Of a DNA stretch of 64,000 nt, positions 43,242 to 51,682 are shown one piece after another. The translations under genes and the position numbers were made by a program. The stretch's first letter is position 1; every line of letters starts with the position of its first letter. This DNA comes from Salegentibacter agarivorans (GTDB lineage Bacteria; Bacteroidota; Bacteroidia; Flavobacteriales; Flavobacteriaceae): assembly GCF_900113135.1 (NCBI RefSeq), contig NZ_FOOH01000021.1, positions 1 through 64,000 on the forward strand, read 5' to 3'. Under the pieces are notes generated by a model. That model did not search any database and was not told the origin of the DNA. It worked only from the letters and a program-made list of their open reading frames with translations.

Positions 43242-43859
43242 CTATACCTTTAGTCTAAGCATTTCGGCACGAGCCATAAAAGAATCTTTTAGGCGTTCAA
43301 TTTTAGGATTCATCGTAGAGGCAAACACCAGGTATTGGCATTTTGTAATATGCTGCGGAATCCTAATTAAATCGTTATAATCGCTGTTTTTGGTTAAGAA
43401 TTCGGCGTCTTCTACCGCAAGAATCTTTAACTGACTTACATTGATGCCGGTGATTTTAAAAAGCTGAAATAATTTTTTTGGTGTAGCGATCACAATGTCC
43501 ACACCATCATAAATATCATCTTTTTGTTTGCTGATATCGGGAGCGTCATGCGCGCTATAAACGCGTAAGTCCATGTATTTTGTGAATTTGTTGAATTCTT
43601 CTTCCAGCGCCAGGGCAGCTTCTTTGTCCTGAACAAAAATCAAAGCTCTGGGAGCATCTTCAAAAGCTGCGCTTTCTAATTTCTGAATTGTGCTAATTAC
43701 AAGTGCGGTAGTTTTTCCGGAACCTTCAGGAGCAACGATAAAAAGATCTCTTCCGCTTTTAATTTTGGGTAAAATTTGTTTTTGAAATGGAAGCGGATTT
43801 TCAATTTTCAGTCTTTCCAAAGCTTCTTTAAGCGGAATATTCAGTTTTTTAAAGGACAT
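43242..43859 (-). CDS. Stand-alone DEAD-like RecA domain (half-helicase)
   Basis: The 205-residue product contains only the first RecA-like domain of a DEAD-box protein: a Q-motif-like PLPFQKQILP, Walker A APEGSGKTTA near residue 50, a TPKKLF motif, motif II as VEDAE instead of DEAD, and an AST motif III near the end. The second RecA (HELICc) domain is absent. The following 3' bases do not encode it and the frame closes cleanly, so it looks like a real short protein rather than a recent truncation. It might act with a partner or be catalytically weak. Confidence 0.75.
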   Translation of the reverse strand: MSFKKLNIPLKEALERLKIENPLPFQKQILPKIKSGRDLFIVAPEGSGKTTALVISTIQKLESAAFEDAPRALIFVQDKEAALALEEEFNKFTKYMDLRVYSAHDAPDISKQKDDIYDGVDIVIATPKKLFQLFKITGINVSQLKILAVEDAEFLTKNSDYNDLIRIPQHITKCQYLVFASTMNPKIERLKDSFMARAEMLRLKV

Positions 43860-44004
43860 AAGATTTGTTTTAAAGCTACCGACGTTTTAATCTTTCTATA
43901 TAAATATCAAAAGCTTCTGAAGCTTACAAAGATAACTTTCCCTATAATTAAAGCGCTATAAAACATTATTGCTTTTAGAAAACTTGTTGGAAAAGGGCAG
44001 GATT

Positions 44005-44370
44005 TCAAATCCATTCCTGATTTTCCACGCTTAGTTTATCTTTCACTTCGCCGGTATGTTTGGTACTTGCAGGCTCAAAAAGTAAAATCCAGGCTTCCTC
44101 TTCAGCTACAGGGTTATGCTCAACACCTCTTGGGACAATATACATTTCGCCTTCATTTAAGCGAATAGTTTTATCTCGAAATTCAATCTTTAGACTTCCT
44201 TTAATAACCAGGAACATTTCATCTTCCTCTTTATGATCGTGCCAAACAAATTCCCCTTTTAATTTCGCGAGTTTTACCTGTTGCCCGTTGAGTTCGCCAA
44301 TAATTTTAGGCGTCCAGTGCTCATTAAACAACTCGAATTTATCTTTTAAATTTACTTTTTCAGGTTTCAT
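44005..44370 (-). CDS. Cupin-domain protein
   Basis: A 121-residue single cupin. The metal-ligand motif is visible as WHDHKEEDEMFLVIKGSLKIEF (read in parts: His, His, Glu) and the second cupin motif as VPRGVEHNPVAEEEA (His). Small cupins of this type are often labelled mannose-6-phosphate-isomerase-like, but no reaction can be assigned. It is 39 bp downstream of the GGCT-like gene on the same strand. Confidence 0.85.
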   Translation of the reverse strand: MKPEKVNLKDKFELFNEHWTPKIIGELNGQQVKLAKLKGEFVWHDHKEEDEMFLVIKGSLKIEFRDKTIRLNEGEMYIVPRGVEHNPVAEEEAWILLFEPASTKHTGEVKDKLSVENQEWI

Positions 44371-44409
44371 AAGTTTAGGGTTAACTAATTAAAAATAGGA
44401 AAATTACGT

Positions 44410-45045
44410 TCAGTTTTTAATAAGCTGTGGTAATTTAGCTTCAATGGGGAAACCTTTAATTCCTTCTTTGGTCTTTAAATAAGTTTCAATTTCGGCCTCA
44501 CTCATTTGGTAGGTTTCTTTAAGGCCGTCAATAATTATTTTTAGGTAAAATTCGTGTGGGGAATTTATTTCCTCTTTTAAATAATCTTCATTAGTAAAAG
44601 TGAAGATTGGGCAATTTTCATCTTCACCCAGATAAATGATCTTCCCGTACCAGGAATTATTTTTCATATCCAGGCTACGATTTTTAATTACGTGTTGGAG
44701 ATCTATATCAAAATCGCCTTCAAATTTTATTTCCTGTTGTACCAAATCAACAAATTGCTGCTGGGTGATGAGGTACATTCTACCCAGGGTTTTTATATTT
44801 TTATCAAAGTCAGATTTTATAAATCCGGCGCCACCGCCACTCCAGGTTTTTGAAGATTTAGCGAAATAAAGTTCGCCATTTATAGTGATTCCTTTAGATT
44901 TTTCAGGCAGGGTTTTATTGGTGCAACCGGGATAAACGCGTTTGGCATTGGCAGGGCGACCACCACTAATATAACAGCTAAAACGCTCTTTTAATAAATT
45001 GGAACCATAACAGGCATACCAAACTTTGGGTTCTTCTTGTGGCAT
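44410..45045 (-). CDS. Gamma-glutamylcyclotransferase-fold-like protein
   Basis: A 211-residue soluble protein opening VWYACYGSNLLKERF, which contains the YGSNL substrate-loop motif of GGCT/AIG2-fold enzymes. A GELYFAKSSKTWSGGGAGFI segment and a helical C-terminal half follow. The usual catalytic Glu could not be placed, and the protein is larger than most GGCTs. Related sequences occur in Bacteroidota and Firmicutes without known substrates. Confidence 0.65.
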   Translation of the reverse strand: MPQEEPKVWYACYGSNLLKERFSCYISGGRPANAKRVYPGCTNKTLPEKSKGITINGELYFAKSSKTWSGGGAGFIKSDFDKNIKTLGRMYLITQQQFVDLVQQEIKFEGDFDIDLQHVIKNRSLDMKNNSWYGKIIYLGEDENCPIFTFTNEDYLKEEINSPHEFYLKIIIDGLKETYQMSEAEIETYLKTKEGIKGFPIEAKLPQLIKN

Positions 45046-45130
45046 CTTTTTTTTACAAGAAAAGCTTTCTTAAAGAGAATAGCAACCTCTACAGTTATTT
45101 AGGAATTTTGAAGGTATAGCTTAGTAGCTG

Positions 45131-46327
45131 TTATTCAGAATACTTAGTAATTAATCTTATTAATAATTCATTTAAAAATTCTACTTCATATTCGCCTATA
45201 GAGGGTTCAATATGATCATTGCCTATGCCACTGTGATTAGTAATAAAAACATAAGTGCTATTGGTAGCCATGGAGAAGTAACGCATAAGGAATTCAGTTT
45301 TTTTATCAATTCCGCTTGCGGTAACAGGTATAAGTTTAATTCCTTTTTCAGCTGCTTTTTTTATTGAATTTTGAATATCAGCAATAACCTGTTGATTATG
45401 ATGTGGTGGGGCATCTAATATTAAGAAAGCCAAACGGGTGCGGGCGCTGGTAGACCATTGTAGCTCGTTTAATGTTGTATTTAAAGCGGTATGTACGGCT
45501 TCTGGAAAATCGCCACCACCATTTGCAGATTGGTTATTAATAAAACTTAAAGTGGTATTTATATCACTTGAAAAACCTGAATGTCTTACAAGGTATTCAT
45601 CTTCAGTATCGCGGTAAAAAACCGAGGATGTGAAAATATCAAGATTAGAATTTGAATTTTCAACTTTTTGAATAATGCTCTTCAAGTCATCTTTTAGAAA
45701 CTCTAACTCGTCTGCCATGGAGCCGGTAGCATCTACAATAAATGCAATTTCCACATTGGTTGGGACTACCTCGGTGTTTTTTATTTGAATCTCATTAATC
45801 CCCTGGCCAATTCCTTTTAAAGTAGTATTAATCTTTTCGCCATTTACCCATAGCGAATAATTGCTTAGACTGAAATTTGAGGAATTTTCAAAAGGATTTA
45901 TCCATAACTCAGCCTTTCCATTATTATCAGATTTGGCAGACCAGGTTGTGTTAGCCTGTTCGTTTTTTAATTCTATAACGGCATCTATAACAGGCAGTGC
46001 ACTCATATTTTGTATAGAAACTGAAATCCGGTTATTAAAGAAAAAATCCCAATGGTTTAGTTTTTCGGCAAAATCCTGGGTGTTTTTTAATTCAAGCCAA
46101 AAGTTCCAGTTTTCAAGGTCGTTCCATTCTCCTGCAGTTATCATACCAGAGGAATCGGAATCACCGTTCCCGTTGTCTGGTTCTCCAGTACCTTCAGAAG
46201 AAGCTCCATCAAAAGAATTTCTTACTGCTTCTCCCGTTTCCTCTGTTGATTCACTTAAAGAATCTTCGCTGCAGCCAATAGAGCAGAAAAGTATTAGAGC
46301 TAAGCATATTTTAATAAATTTACCCAT
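45131..46327 (-). CDS. Lipoprotein with von Willebrand factor A domain
   Basis: A 398-residue protein with lipobox CSIGCSEDS and a low-complexity Ser/Glu/Gly linker (about 22-60). A conserved GEWNDLENWNFWLEL region (about 67-115) and a carboxypeptidase-regulatory-like beta domain (about 100-180) follow. The VWA domain (about 192-390) has its metal site in VDATGSM. It is probably surface- or periplasm-anchored and involved in protein contacts. It lies downstream of two outer-membrane-barrel-like genes on the same strand, separated by 67 and about 100 bp, so a shared envelope role is possible. Confidence 0.78.
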   Translation of the reverse strand: MGKFIKICLALILFCSIGCSEDSLSESTEETGEAVRNSFDGASSEGTGEPDNGNGDSDSSGMITAGEWNDLENWNFWLELKNTQDFAEKLNHWDFFFNNRISVSIQNMSALPVIDAVIELKNEQANTTWSAKSDNNGKAELWINPFENSSNFSLSNYSLWVNGEKINTTLKGIGQGINEIQIKNTEVVPTNVEIAFIVDATGSMADELEFLKDDLKSIIQKVENSNSNLDIFTSSVFYRDTEDEYLVRHSGFSSDINTTLSFINNQSANGGGDFPEAVHTALNTTLNELQWSTSARTRLAFLILDAPPHHNQQVIADIQNSIKKAAEKGIKLIPVTASGIDKKTEFLMRYFSMATNSTYVFITNHSGIGNDHIEPSIGEYEVEFLNELLIRLITKYSE

Positions 46328-46394
46328 CTTATTTGAATTTAGTAGTTCTTTCTGTAATTAGATGCGAAAACATTAAAAAGGTTGCGTGGGGATG

Positions 46395-47009
46395 CTAATG
46401 AATTTTATATTTAATTCCTATTTGCATTAAAATGCTGACATCTTCCCCGCCAATTTGCCATTTATCGCTTTCTCTGAACGAACCTACAAGATCAGTCCAA
46501 AGTAAAGTGGGTTCTAATTGCAGGGCTAAATTGTTATTTAGCTTAGAACTAATAATTCCGGAAAAACTGACACTCATAAAATTACGATCAACTACTGGAG
46601 ATAAATTAATTAAATCCTGTCTGAATTCCTGGTGGGTATAGCCAAAACCAAAGTTATAGCCAAAATTCCATTTGCTATTTTCTTTAAGGTGCTCTAACAG
46701 AATCATAGAAGTTAGTGAAGTAACATCGCCATCAATAGGTTCATTAGAACTTTTCCAATTTCTGCCTTCAATTGCGGAGTTTAAATATTGTAATTTAAGT
46801 TTAAGTCCGAAATAAGAATCAGGTTTCGAATATTTTAGATCAAGATATGAACTAAAGGGTAGCGAGTAATCAATATCAATATTATTATCGGCATTCTCAA
46901 ACATATATGCTGAACCTGTTCCCAGTCCAAACCCGACTTCCAAATTTTGTGATTTCCCGTCAAGTGTAGCAACTAGAAAAAACAAGATAATTATTGTGAT
47001 TTTTCTCAT
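46395..47009 (-). CDS. Putative outer-membrane beta-barrel protein
   Basis: A 204-residue protein with a signal peptide (MRKITIIILFFLVATLDGKSQ). Amphipathic strands of barrel type follow: LEVGFGLGTGSAY, YFGLKLKLQYLNSA, FGYNFGFGYTH, MSVSFSGIIS, ALQLEPTLLW, VSILMQIGIKYKIH. No named family was recognised. Function unknown. Confidence 0.65.
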   Translation of the reverse strand: MRKITIIILFFLVATLDGKSQNLEVGFGLGTGSAYMFENADNNIDIDYSLPFSSYLDLKYSKPDSYFGLKLKLQYLNSAIEGRNWKSSNEPIDGDVTSLTSMILLEHLKENSKWNFGYNFGFGYTHQEFRQDLINLSPVVDRNFMSVSFSGIISSKLNNNLALQLEPTLLWTDLVGSFRESDKWQIGGEDVSILMQIGIKYKIH

Positions 47010-47109
47010 AAATTTTATTTGATAATTGAGATTTGAATGTTTTTAAGCTTGCTTTAGGAGCGTGCTCAGAAATAGTTTGCTAATTCTCCGCAGTAAGAAT
47101 TTTACGGAT

Positions 47110-47514
47110 TTAAAGAAAGCGGTAGCGTATCCCAAAACTCCCTCTAAGTATATCGGCATCAAATAGAATAGGAGCAGCTTCTATGTGAAAACCGAATTTT
47201 TTCTCGTTAAACGGGTAAAAGTTAAGTCCAACGGGTGCTACAAGTCCTTCAAAAGCGTTAACTCTATATCCCAGGCCCGCATAAAAATCGTAATTTTCTT
47301 TTTTCAGAAATTTATAGGTAATCACAGCTTCTACTGATAAATCTGAAATAAATTGATCGGTGCCCAGTCTTAATTCTGGAGTAAGGCGCTCATTTATATC
47401 GTAGCCTATACCAATAAAAGGAAGGTTAGATTGATGGTAGCTTACATTTAATTGACTATAAGAATTTGCTACGAAAAACACGGTGAAAGCTAAAAAGAGT
47501 GATTTTTTGTACAT
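47110..47514 (-). CDS. Small outer-membrane barrel-like protein
   Basis: A 134-residue protein with signal peptide MYKKSLFLAFTVFFVANSYSQ and short beta strands (LNVSYHQSNLPFIGIGYDIN, FYAGLGYRVNAF, VGLNFYPF, FGIRYRFL with a terminal aromatic). The NLPFIGIGYDINERL stretch is a recurring motif of small Bacteroidota OM proteins. Function unknown. It is near the VWA lipoprotein cluster. Confidence 0.65.
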   Translation of the reverse strand: MYKKSLFLAFTVFFVANSYSQLNVSYHQSNLPFIGIGYDINERLTPELRLGTDQFISDLSVEAVITYKFLKKENYDFYAGLGYRVNAFEGLVAPVGLNFYPFNEKKFGFHIEAAPILFDADILRGSFGIRYRFL

Positions 47515-47600
47515 TCTATTTGATTGATGAATTTTATGAAATTATATTGAAAATGATGATTTTTTAATAATTATTACAATAATATATAAATTTTATAATT

Positions 47601-48146
47601 CTATTGATTATTATCTAATGTTTTAATGATTTTAGCCGGATTTCCACCCACCAGTACGTTTGGAGGAACATCATTTACTACTACTGCTCCGGCGGCAATT
47701 ACACTCCCTGCGCCAATATTAACTCCCGGACAAATGGTTGCACCGCCGCCTATCCACACGCTATTGCCAATAGTAACCGGTTTGCCATATTCTAAAAGCG
47801 AATCTCGAGTTTTGGCATCTAAGGGATGCGTTGCGGTATAAATATTTACGTTGGGCGCTAAAAATACGTTGTTTCCAATATTCACTTCCACAACATCTAA
47901 AATGCAGCAATTAAAATTCATAAAAACCTGGTCGCCCATTTTTATGTTATATCCGTAATCACAATAAAACGGCGGCTCTATCCAAAGATCTTTACCAGCT
48001 TTTCTAAATAAGGAGTAGAAGAGCTTGATTCTTTCATCTGCTTTTTCTTCCCCTAACTTATTTGCTTTTTGAAATATGAGCCTTGCATTATACCTGTCTT
48101 TTGCAATTTCTTTATCTGAGCCCAGGTATAATTGGCCTGAAAGCAT
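47601..48146 (-). CDS. Maltose O-acetyltransferase-like hexapeptide enzyme
   Basis: A 181-residue left-handed beta-helix acetyltransferase of the Maa/NodL/LacA group. The N-terminal Mac domain (YLGSDKEIAKDRYNARLIF) precedes hexapeptide repeats with NCCILDVVEVNIGNN, the catalytic His in TATHPLDAKTR, and IGGGATICPGVNIGAGSVI near the C-terminus. It transfers acetyl from acetyl-CoA to sugars. It has no sugar-metabolism neighbour here. Confidence 0.92.
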   Translation of the reverse strand: MLSGQLYLGSDKEIAKDRYNARLIFQKANKLGEEKADERIKLFYSLFRKAGKDLWIEPPFYCDYGYNIKMGDQVFMNFNCCILDVVEVNIGNNVFLAPNVNIYTATHPLDAKTRDSLLEYGKPVTIGNSVWIGGGATICPGVNIGAGSVIAAGAVVVNDVPPNVLVGGNPAKIIKTLDNNQ

Positions 48147-48224
48147 TTTTTATTTTTCGGTCATGGTAAGTCTTAATTGAAATTTAATATTACAAAAAAT
48201 TTCCGATTGCTTGATTCATTTCCA

Positions 48225-48250
48225 AACGTTTACAAACGTATTTAAACGTA
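48225..48250 (+). promoter_or_regulatory. Three AAACGT boxes with 10-bp spacing upstream of ssb
   Basis: AAACGT occurs at 48225-48230, 48235-48240 and 48245-48250, exactly one helical turn apart, so all three face the same side of the DNA. They also form nested inverted repeats (ACGTTT-AC-AAACGT; GTTTAC/GTAAAC). The array ends 42 bp before a TATGTTTG -7 box and is a candidate operator or activator site. Confidence 0.55.
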
Positions 48251-48291
48251 AACAAATAATTACCAGACGATTACTACTAAAAGACTGTGCT

Positions 48292-48299
48292 ATGTTTGT
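48292..48299 (+). promoter_or_regulatory. -7 element of ssb (TATGTTTG)
   Basis: A perfect TAnnTTTG about 47 nt before the ssb ATG. No TTG lies at the usual -33 distance, which would fit an activator-dependent promoter using the AAACGT array. Confidence 0.55.
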
Positions 48300-48346
48300 C
48301 CTGTTGAAATGAACTAACGATTTTCAGCTTTTTAAATTAATACGTT

Positions 48347-48679
48347 ATGAGCACTATTAGAAACAAAGTACAGTTGATCGGCAATGTTGGGAGAGAGCCT
48401 GAAATCGAAAACCTGGAATCGGGTAAAAAACTAGCTAAATTCTCGGTAGCTACAAATGAAAGTTACAAAAACGGAAATGGCGAACGCATAACCGATACGC
48501 AATGGCATAACATTGTAGCCTGGGGGAAAACCGCAGAGCTGGTTGAAAAATATATAAATAAAGGCAAGGAAGTTGGAATAGAGGGAAAACTCACCAACCG
48601 AAGCTGGGATGATAAAGACGGGAACAAGCGCTATATAACCGAAGTAGTTTGTAATGAATTGCTTTTAATGGGAAAATAA
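48347..48679 (+). CDS. ssb: Short single-stranded DNA-binding protein
   Basis: A 110-residue OB-fold SSB: NKVQLIGNVGREPEIENLES, KLAKFSVATNESYKNGNGE, TQWHNIVAWGKTAELVEKYI, KGKEVGIEGKLTNRSWDDKDG. The protein stops right after the OB domain (NELLLMGK), so the flexible linker and the acidic C-terminal tip that recruits partner proteins in housekeeping SSB are missing. It is probably a paralogue, such as those linked to competence or mobile DNA, rather than the essential SSB. It is monocistronic. Confidence 0.9.
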   Translation: MSTIRNKVQLIGNVGREPEIENLESGKKLAKFSVATNESYKNGNGERITDTQWHNIVAWGKTAELVEKYINKGKEVGIEGKLTNRSWDDKDGNKRYITEVVCNELLLMGK

Positions 48680-48737
48680 TCTGATTTGGTTCTTATTTCT
48701 CAGAATTATAAAAGAGTACAAATGCTAAGGTGGAGCA

Positions 48738-48780
48738 AAAGTGGTTATTTTCTTTAAAAAGATAATAACCACTTTATTTT
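48738..48780. terminator. Bidirectional terminator between ssb and GH9 gene
   Basis: AAAGTGGTTATT and AATAACCACTTT form a perfect 12-bp stem, with T-rich tracts outside. It serves the convergent ssb and cellulase genes; the stop codon of the latter lies in the stem. Confidence 0.85.
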
Positions 48781-50552
48781 GTCTTTTGTATTGCCTCTAT
48801 AGCATTGGCAAGATATACAAAAGGAGCATTCCAGTTAATTGCGATTTCATTACTGGCATAACTACAACGGTTATCAATATATGAAGTTGCAGGATGCTTA
48901 TGCGCAGCCGTGTATTTCTCTGCACATTCATTTTTGTCTTGTTGCCCGGGGTTTGGGCCCCCGGCTAAAAGTCCGGGTACCGGATCTTCATTATCGTCAG
49001 CTTCAGAAGGTCTGTGATGCGGATCTCTTGTAGATTTCTCGCCAAAACCGGTTAAAAAAGAAAAGCCCGTGGCATTTCTTCCCAGCAGGTAATCCAAATT
49101 GCTATTTGCAGCATCAAGATATTTCCTGTCGCCTGTTATTTCGTATACATTTAAAAGTAGTATTCCCTGATTTGCTGCGGTGGAGTTACTTCCCCAAACA
49201 AAATCTGATTCATTTATTCCAATTGGAATCGCATAAGCAGAACTTTTTGAAGAAGTTACCAGATTATTGGCCATTTGGGTAAGCTGCTCAATTATGGCAT
49301 GAATATTTACAAGCTCACTATTCTTATAATTTTTCCTGTGCCTGGCAAGAGAGTAGAGAGCAAGCGTATTCACATTTGGCCAGGCGGGAATTCCAAAGTT
49401 AAGTCCTAAACGGTTTTCCAGCCCAGCTTCCTGGTAATAATCTTTCTTTCCTGTGGTTATGAAAAGTTCTGTGGCAGCCCATTGCAATTCATCTTTAAAA
49501 TTTCGATCTCCATAGGCTCCGGTGTTTATTTCAGGATCTTTTAATGTTTCCTGCTGGTAAATTACATCGGGGTTTTCTTTCGCCCAGCGATAAGCTTTTT
49601 CGCTCATCACCAAAAGCGAATCTGATAATCCTGGTAATTCATCTTTATAATCTTCGAAAATTCTTGTTGCCTGTGCAGTTACTGCAGCAAAATCTAAAGT
49701 AGCTGCTGTACTTTTTTGTACTACCCATCGCTGAAGTGTAGCATCTTTTGGCGCAACCGCGCTGTGAAAATTCGCGCTGGTAAGCTTGTGATAAACACCC
49801 CCGTCTTTATCCTGCATTGTCATCATCCATCTTAGATTGTACAATGTTTCGTCAAGAAAATCGGGAATATTGTTCTCGCTTTCTGGAATATTTAAATTAA
49901 GTGTGTCCAGGTATTCCGGGAAATCTTCATAAAGCGATAACAAAGTCCCCATGGTAATTCCGCTGTTTACAATATACTTTCCAAAATCTCCTGCGTCATA
50001 CCATCCTCGGGGGCTTGAAATAGTAGATCCAGCCGGTCTATTCTCTGAAGCGGCAGAATTATGGATTTTCACCTTGTCGTCTGGATGGCCGGCTTCTCTC
50101 GCCCATTTTCCGGCATATTCTTCGGGTAAAGCAGTAGAAGCTCGCTGAAAATAAAAAGCCTTCATACTTGCTTTTGCTGGCTCAAAATGTACATTTTCGT
50201 CTATATGAAAAGGATGGCTGGTACCAATTCCGGGAACTTGTAATACATACTCTCCTGAGATTTCCACGGAAGAAAAATCAGCTTGTTTTACGGTTTCTTT
50301 ACTATGTGGCCATTTTTTCGCATCGCTAAGTTTGCCTGAAAACACTTCATTCTTTTTATCTGCTGTAAGAATTGAAAAATTGGTAGCTTCTGAAGTTACA
50401 ACAATCGCTATTTTTTGGCCTGTAGGATAGAATCCAACCTGGTTGATCCTGATTTTATCTGAACCTGAACTTTCTTGATTTAATGGGGCAAATGCTGAAA
50501 TATTCAGAAGAAAACATAAAATTGGAATCAGGAATATTGTTGCAAGCCTCAT
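48774..50552 (-). CDS. Glycoside hydrolase family 9 (endoglucanase/cellulase)
   Basis: A 592-residue secreted GH9. A signal peptide and an N-terminal Ig-like CelD_N domain (about 33-115; RINQVGFYPTGQKIAIVV) precede the (alpha/alpha)6 catalytic domain (about 125-590). Catalytic Asp residues are in GWYDAGDFGKYI (D186, D189) and the general-acid Glu is E569 in SNEIAINWNAP. The substrate-binding His pair lies in TRDPHHRPS. GH9 enzymes cut beta-1,4-glucan; the true substrate may be another beta-glucan. There is no SusCD pair or other glycosidase beside it, so it is not in a typical polysaccharide locus. Confidence 0.93.
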   Translation of the reverse strand: MRLATIFLIPILCFLLNISAFAPLNQESSGSDKIRINQVGFYPTGQKIAIVVTSEATNFSILTADKKNEVFSGKLSDAKKWPHSKETVKQADFSSVEISGEYVLQVPGIGTSHPFHIDENVHFEPAKASMKAFYFQRASTALPEEYAGKWAREAGHPDDKVKIHNSAASENRPAGSTISSPRGWYDAGDFGKYIVNSGITMGTLLSLYEDFPEYLDTLNLNIPESENNIPDFLDETLYNLRWMMTMQDKDGGVYHKLTSANFHSAVAPKDATLQRWVVQKSTAATLDFAAVTAQATRIFEDYKDELPGLSDSLLVMSEKAYRWAKENPDVIYQQETLKDPEINTGAYGDRNFKDELQWAATELFITTGKKDYYQEAGLENRLGLNFGIPAWPNVNTLALYSLARHRKNYKNSELVNIHAIIEQLTQMANNLVTSSKSSAYAIPIGINESDFVWGSNSTAANQGILLLNVYEITGDRKYLDAANSNLDYLLGRNATGFSFLTGFGEKSTRDPHHRPSEADDNEDPVPGLLAGGPNPGQQDKNECAEKYTAAHKHPATSYIDNRCSYASNEIAINWNAPFVYLANAIEAIQKTK

Positions 50553-50715
50553 AACTTAGATTTAAAATGGATATAATTATATTGAATTAACCGATACTAA
50601 AGTTAATGCTCCTAAAGCATTTTTCCATCACCTGTTTTATTTTTCTATTGAAATTGCTAAAAATTTCCTGGTAATTAAAAAGCGGAAAGTGAATTTTTTA
50701 AAACGGCAAATTTTG

Positions 50716-51618
50716 CTAAAAGTAAATTTCTTTAGCCAGTCGGTAAGTATTAGCATGGGCTTCAATAATCACCCTAATTTCTTTAGAATAACCGCCACCC
50801 ATACTGCATTGAACCGGAATGTTTAAATCGTAGCAGGTTTGCAAAACAAACCTGTCTCTTTCTTTGCAGCCATTTACCGTGCAGGAGAGTAGGCCGAGTT
50901 TATCACTCTCTAAAATATCAACACCGCTTAAGTAAAAGATAAAATCTGGTTTTTGTTTTTCTATTAAATCAGGTAATGTCTCTTTTAGTAGTTTTAGATA
51001 TTCAATATCACCACTGCCGTCGGGGACTTCAATATCGAGATCTGACTTTTCTTTTTTGAACGGATAATTACCTTTTCCGTGCATAGAAAAAGTAAAAACC
51101 GAAGAATCATCCTGAAAGATCTCTGCTGTTCCATTTCCCTGGTGAACATCCAGGTCTACAATAAGAATTTTTTCAGCTAAATTTTTATACTGAAGATATC
51201 TTGCGGCAATTGCCTGGTCGTTAAGTAAGCAAAATGCTTCGGCCCGGTTAGAATAAGCGTGATGAGTACCTCCGGCAATATTAAAAGCAATTCCATGTTC
51301 CAGGGAATAATGCACGGCTTTCATCGTACCATCGGCGATGATCATTTCCCGTTTCACTAAAGCTTCGGAAAGTGGAAAGCCACTTTTTCTAATTTCCCTG
51401 GTGCTAAGTTTTAAATCACGTAAGCGTTCAAAATAATCAGCATCGTGAGCTTTTAGAATATATTTATCGGTTGGAAATTCCGGCTCAAAGAAATTTTCTG
51501 CGCTACAGGTTCCTTCGTGAAGTAATTGCCTTGGCAGCAATTCATATTTTTCCATCGGGAAACGGTGACCTTCAGGTAAAGGATGTTTGTAGATAGGATG
51601 GTAGGCGATTTTGAGCAT
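50716..51618 (-). CDS. Histone-deacetylase-family amidohydrolase
   Basis: The 300-residue arginase-fold deacetylase shows the zinc and catalytic motifs: AGGTHHAYSNRAEAFC (His-His dyad), VDLDVHQGNGT (Asp, His ligands), SGVDILESDKLG (Asp ligand) and GGGYSKEI. Bacterial members act on acetylpolyamines or acetylated proteins/acetoin-related substrates (AcuC-like). The substrate cannot be told here. It is downstream of metG, separated by a family B palindrome. Confidence 0.93.
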   Translation of the reverse strand: MLKIAYHPIYKHPLPEGHRFPMEKYELLPRQLLHEGTCSAENFFEPEFPTDKYILKAHDADYFERLRDLKLSTREIRKSGFPLSEALVKREMIIADGTMKAVHYSLEHGIAFNIAGGTHHAYSNRAEAFCLLNDQAIAARYLQYKNLAEKILIVDLDVHQGNGTAEIFQDDSSVFTFSMHGKGNYPFKKEKSDLDIEVPDGSGDIEYLKLLKETLPDLIEKQKPDFIFYLSGVDILESDKLGLLSCTVNGCKERDRFVLQTCYDLNIPVQCSMGGGYSKEIRVIIEAHANTYRLAKEIYF

Positions 51619-51629
51619 TTATAAAGAGT

Positions 51630-51667
51630 AAACCTCACAGGTTTTGAAACCTGTGAGGTTTTTTATT
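51630..51667. repeat. Interspersed palindrome, family B, copy 3
   Basis: AAACCTCACAGGTTTT and GAAACCTGTGAGGTTTTTTA form a 15-bp stem between metG and the HDAC-like gene. The U-tract is on the plus strand, opposite to both flanking genes, so its use as a metG terminator is doubtful. Confidence 0.8.
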
Positions 51668-51682
51668 ATTTGAGTAAAACAA

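Noticed and set aside
48225-48250. The AAACGT array as a replication origin or iteron cluster
   Set aside because: Only three short boxes, no DnaA-box consensus, no rep gene; location upstream of a -7 box fits regulation better.
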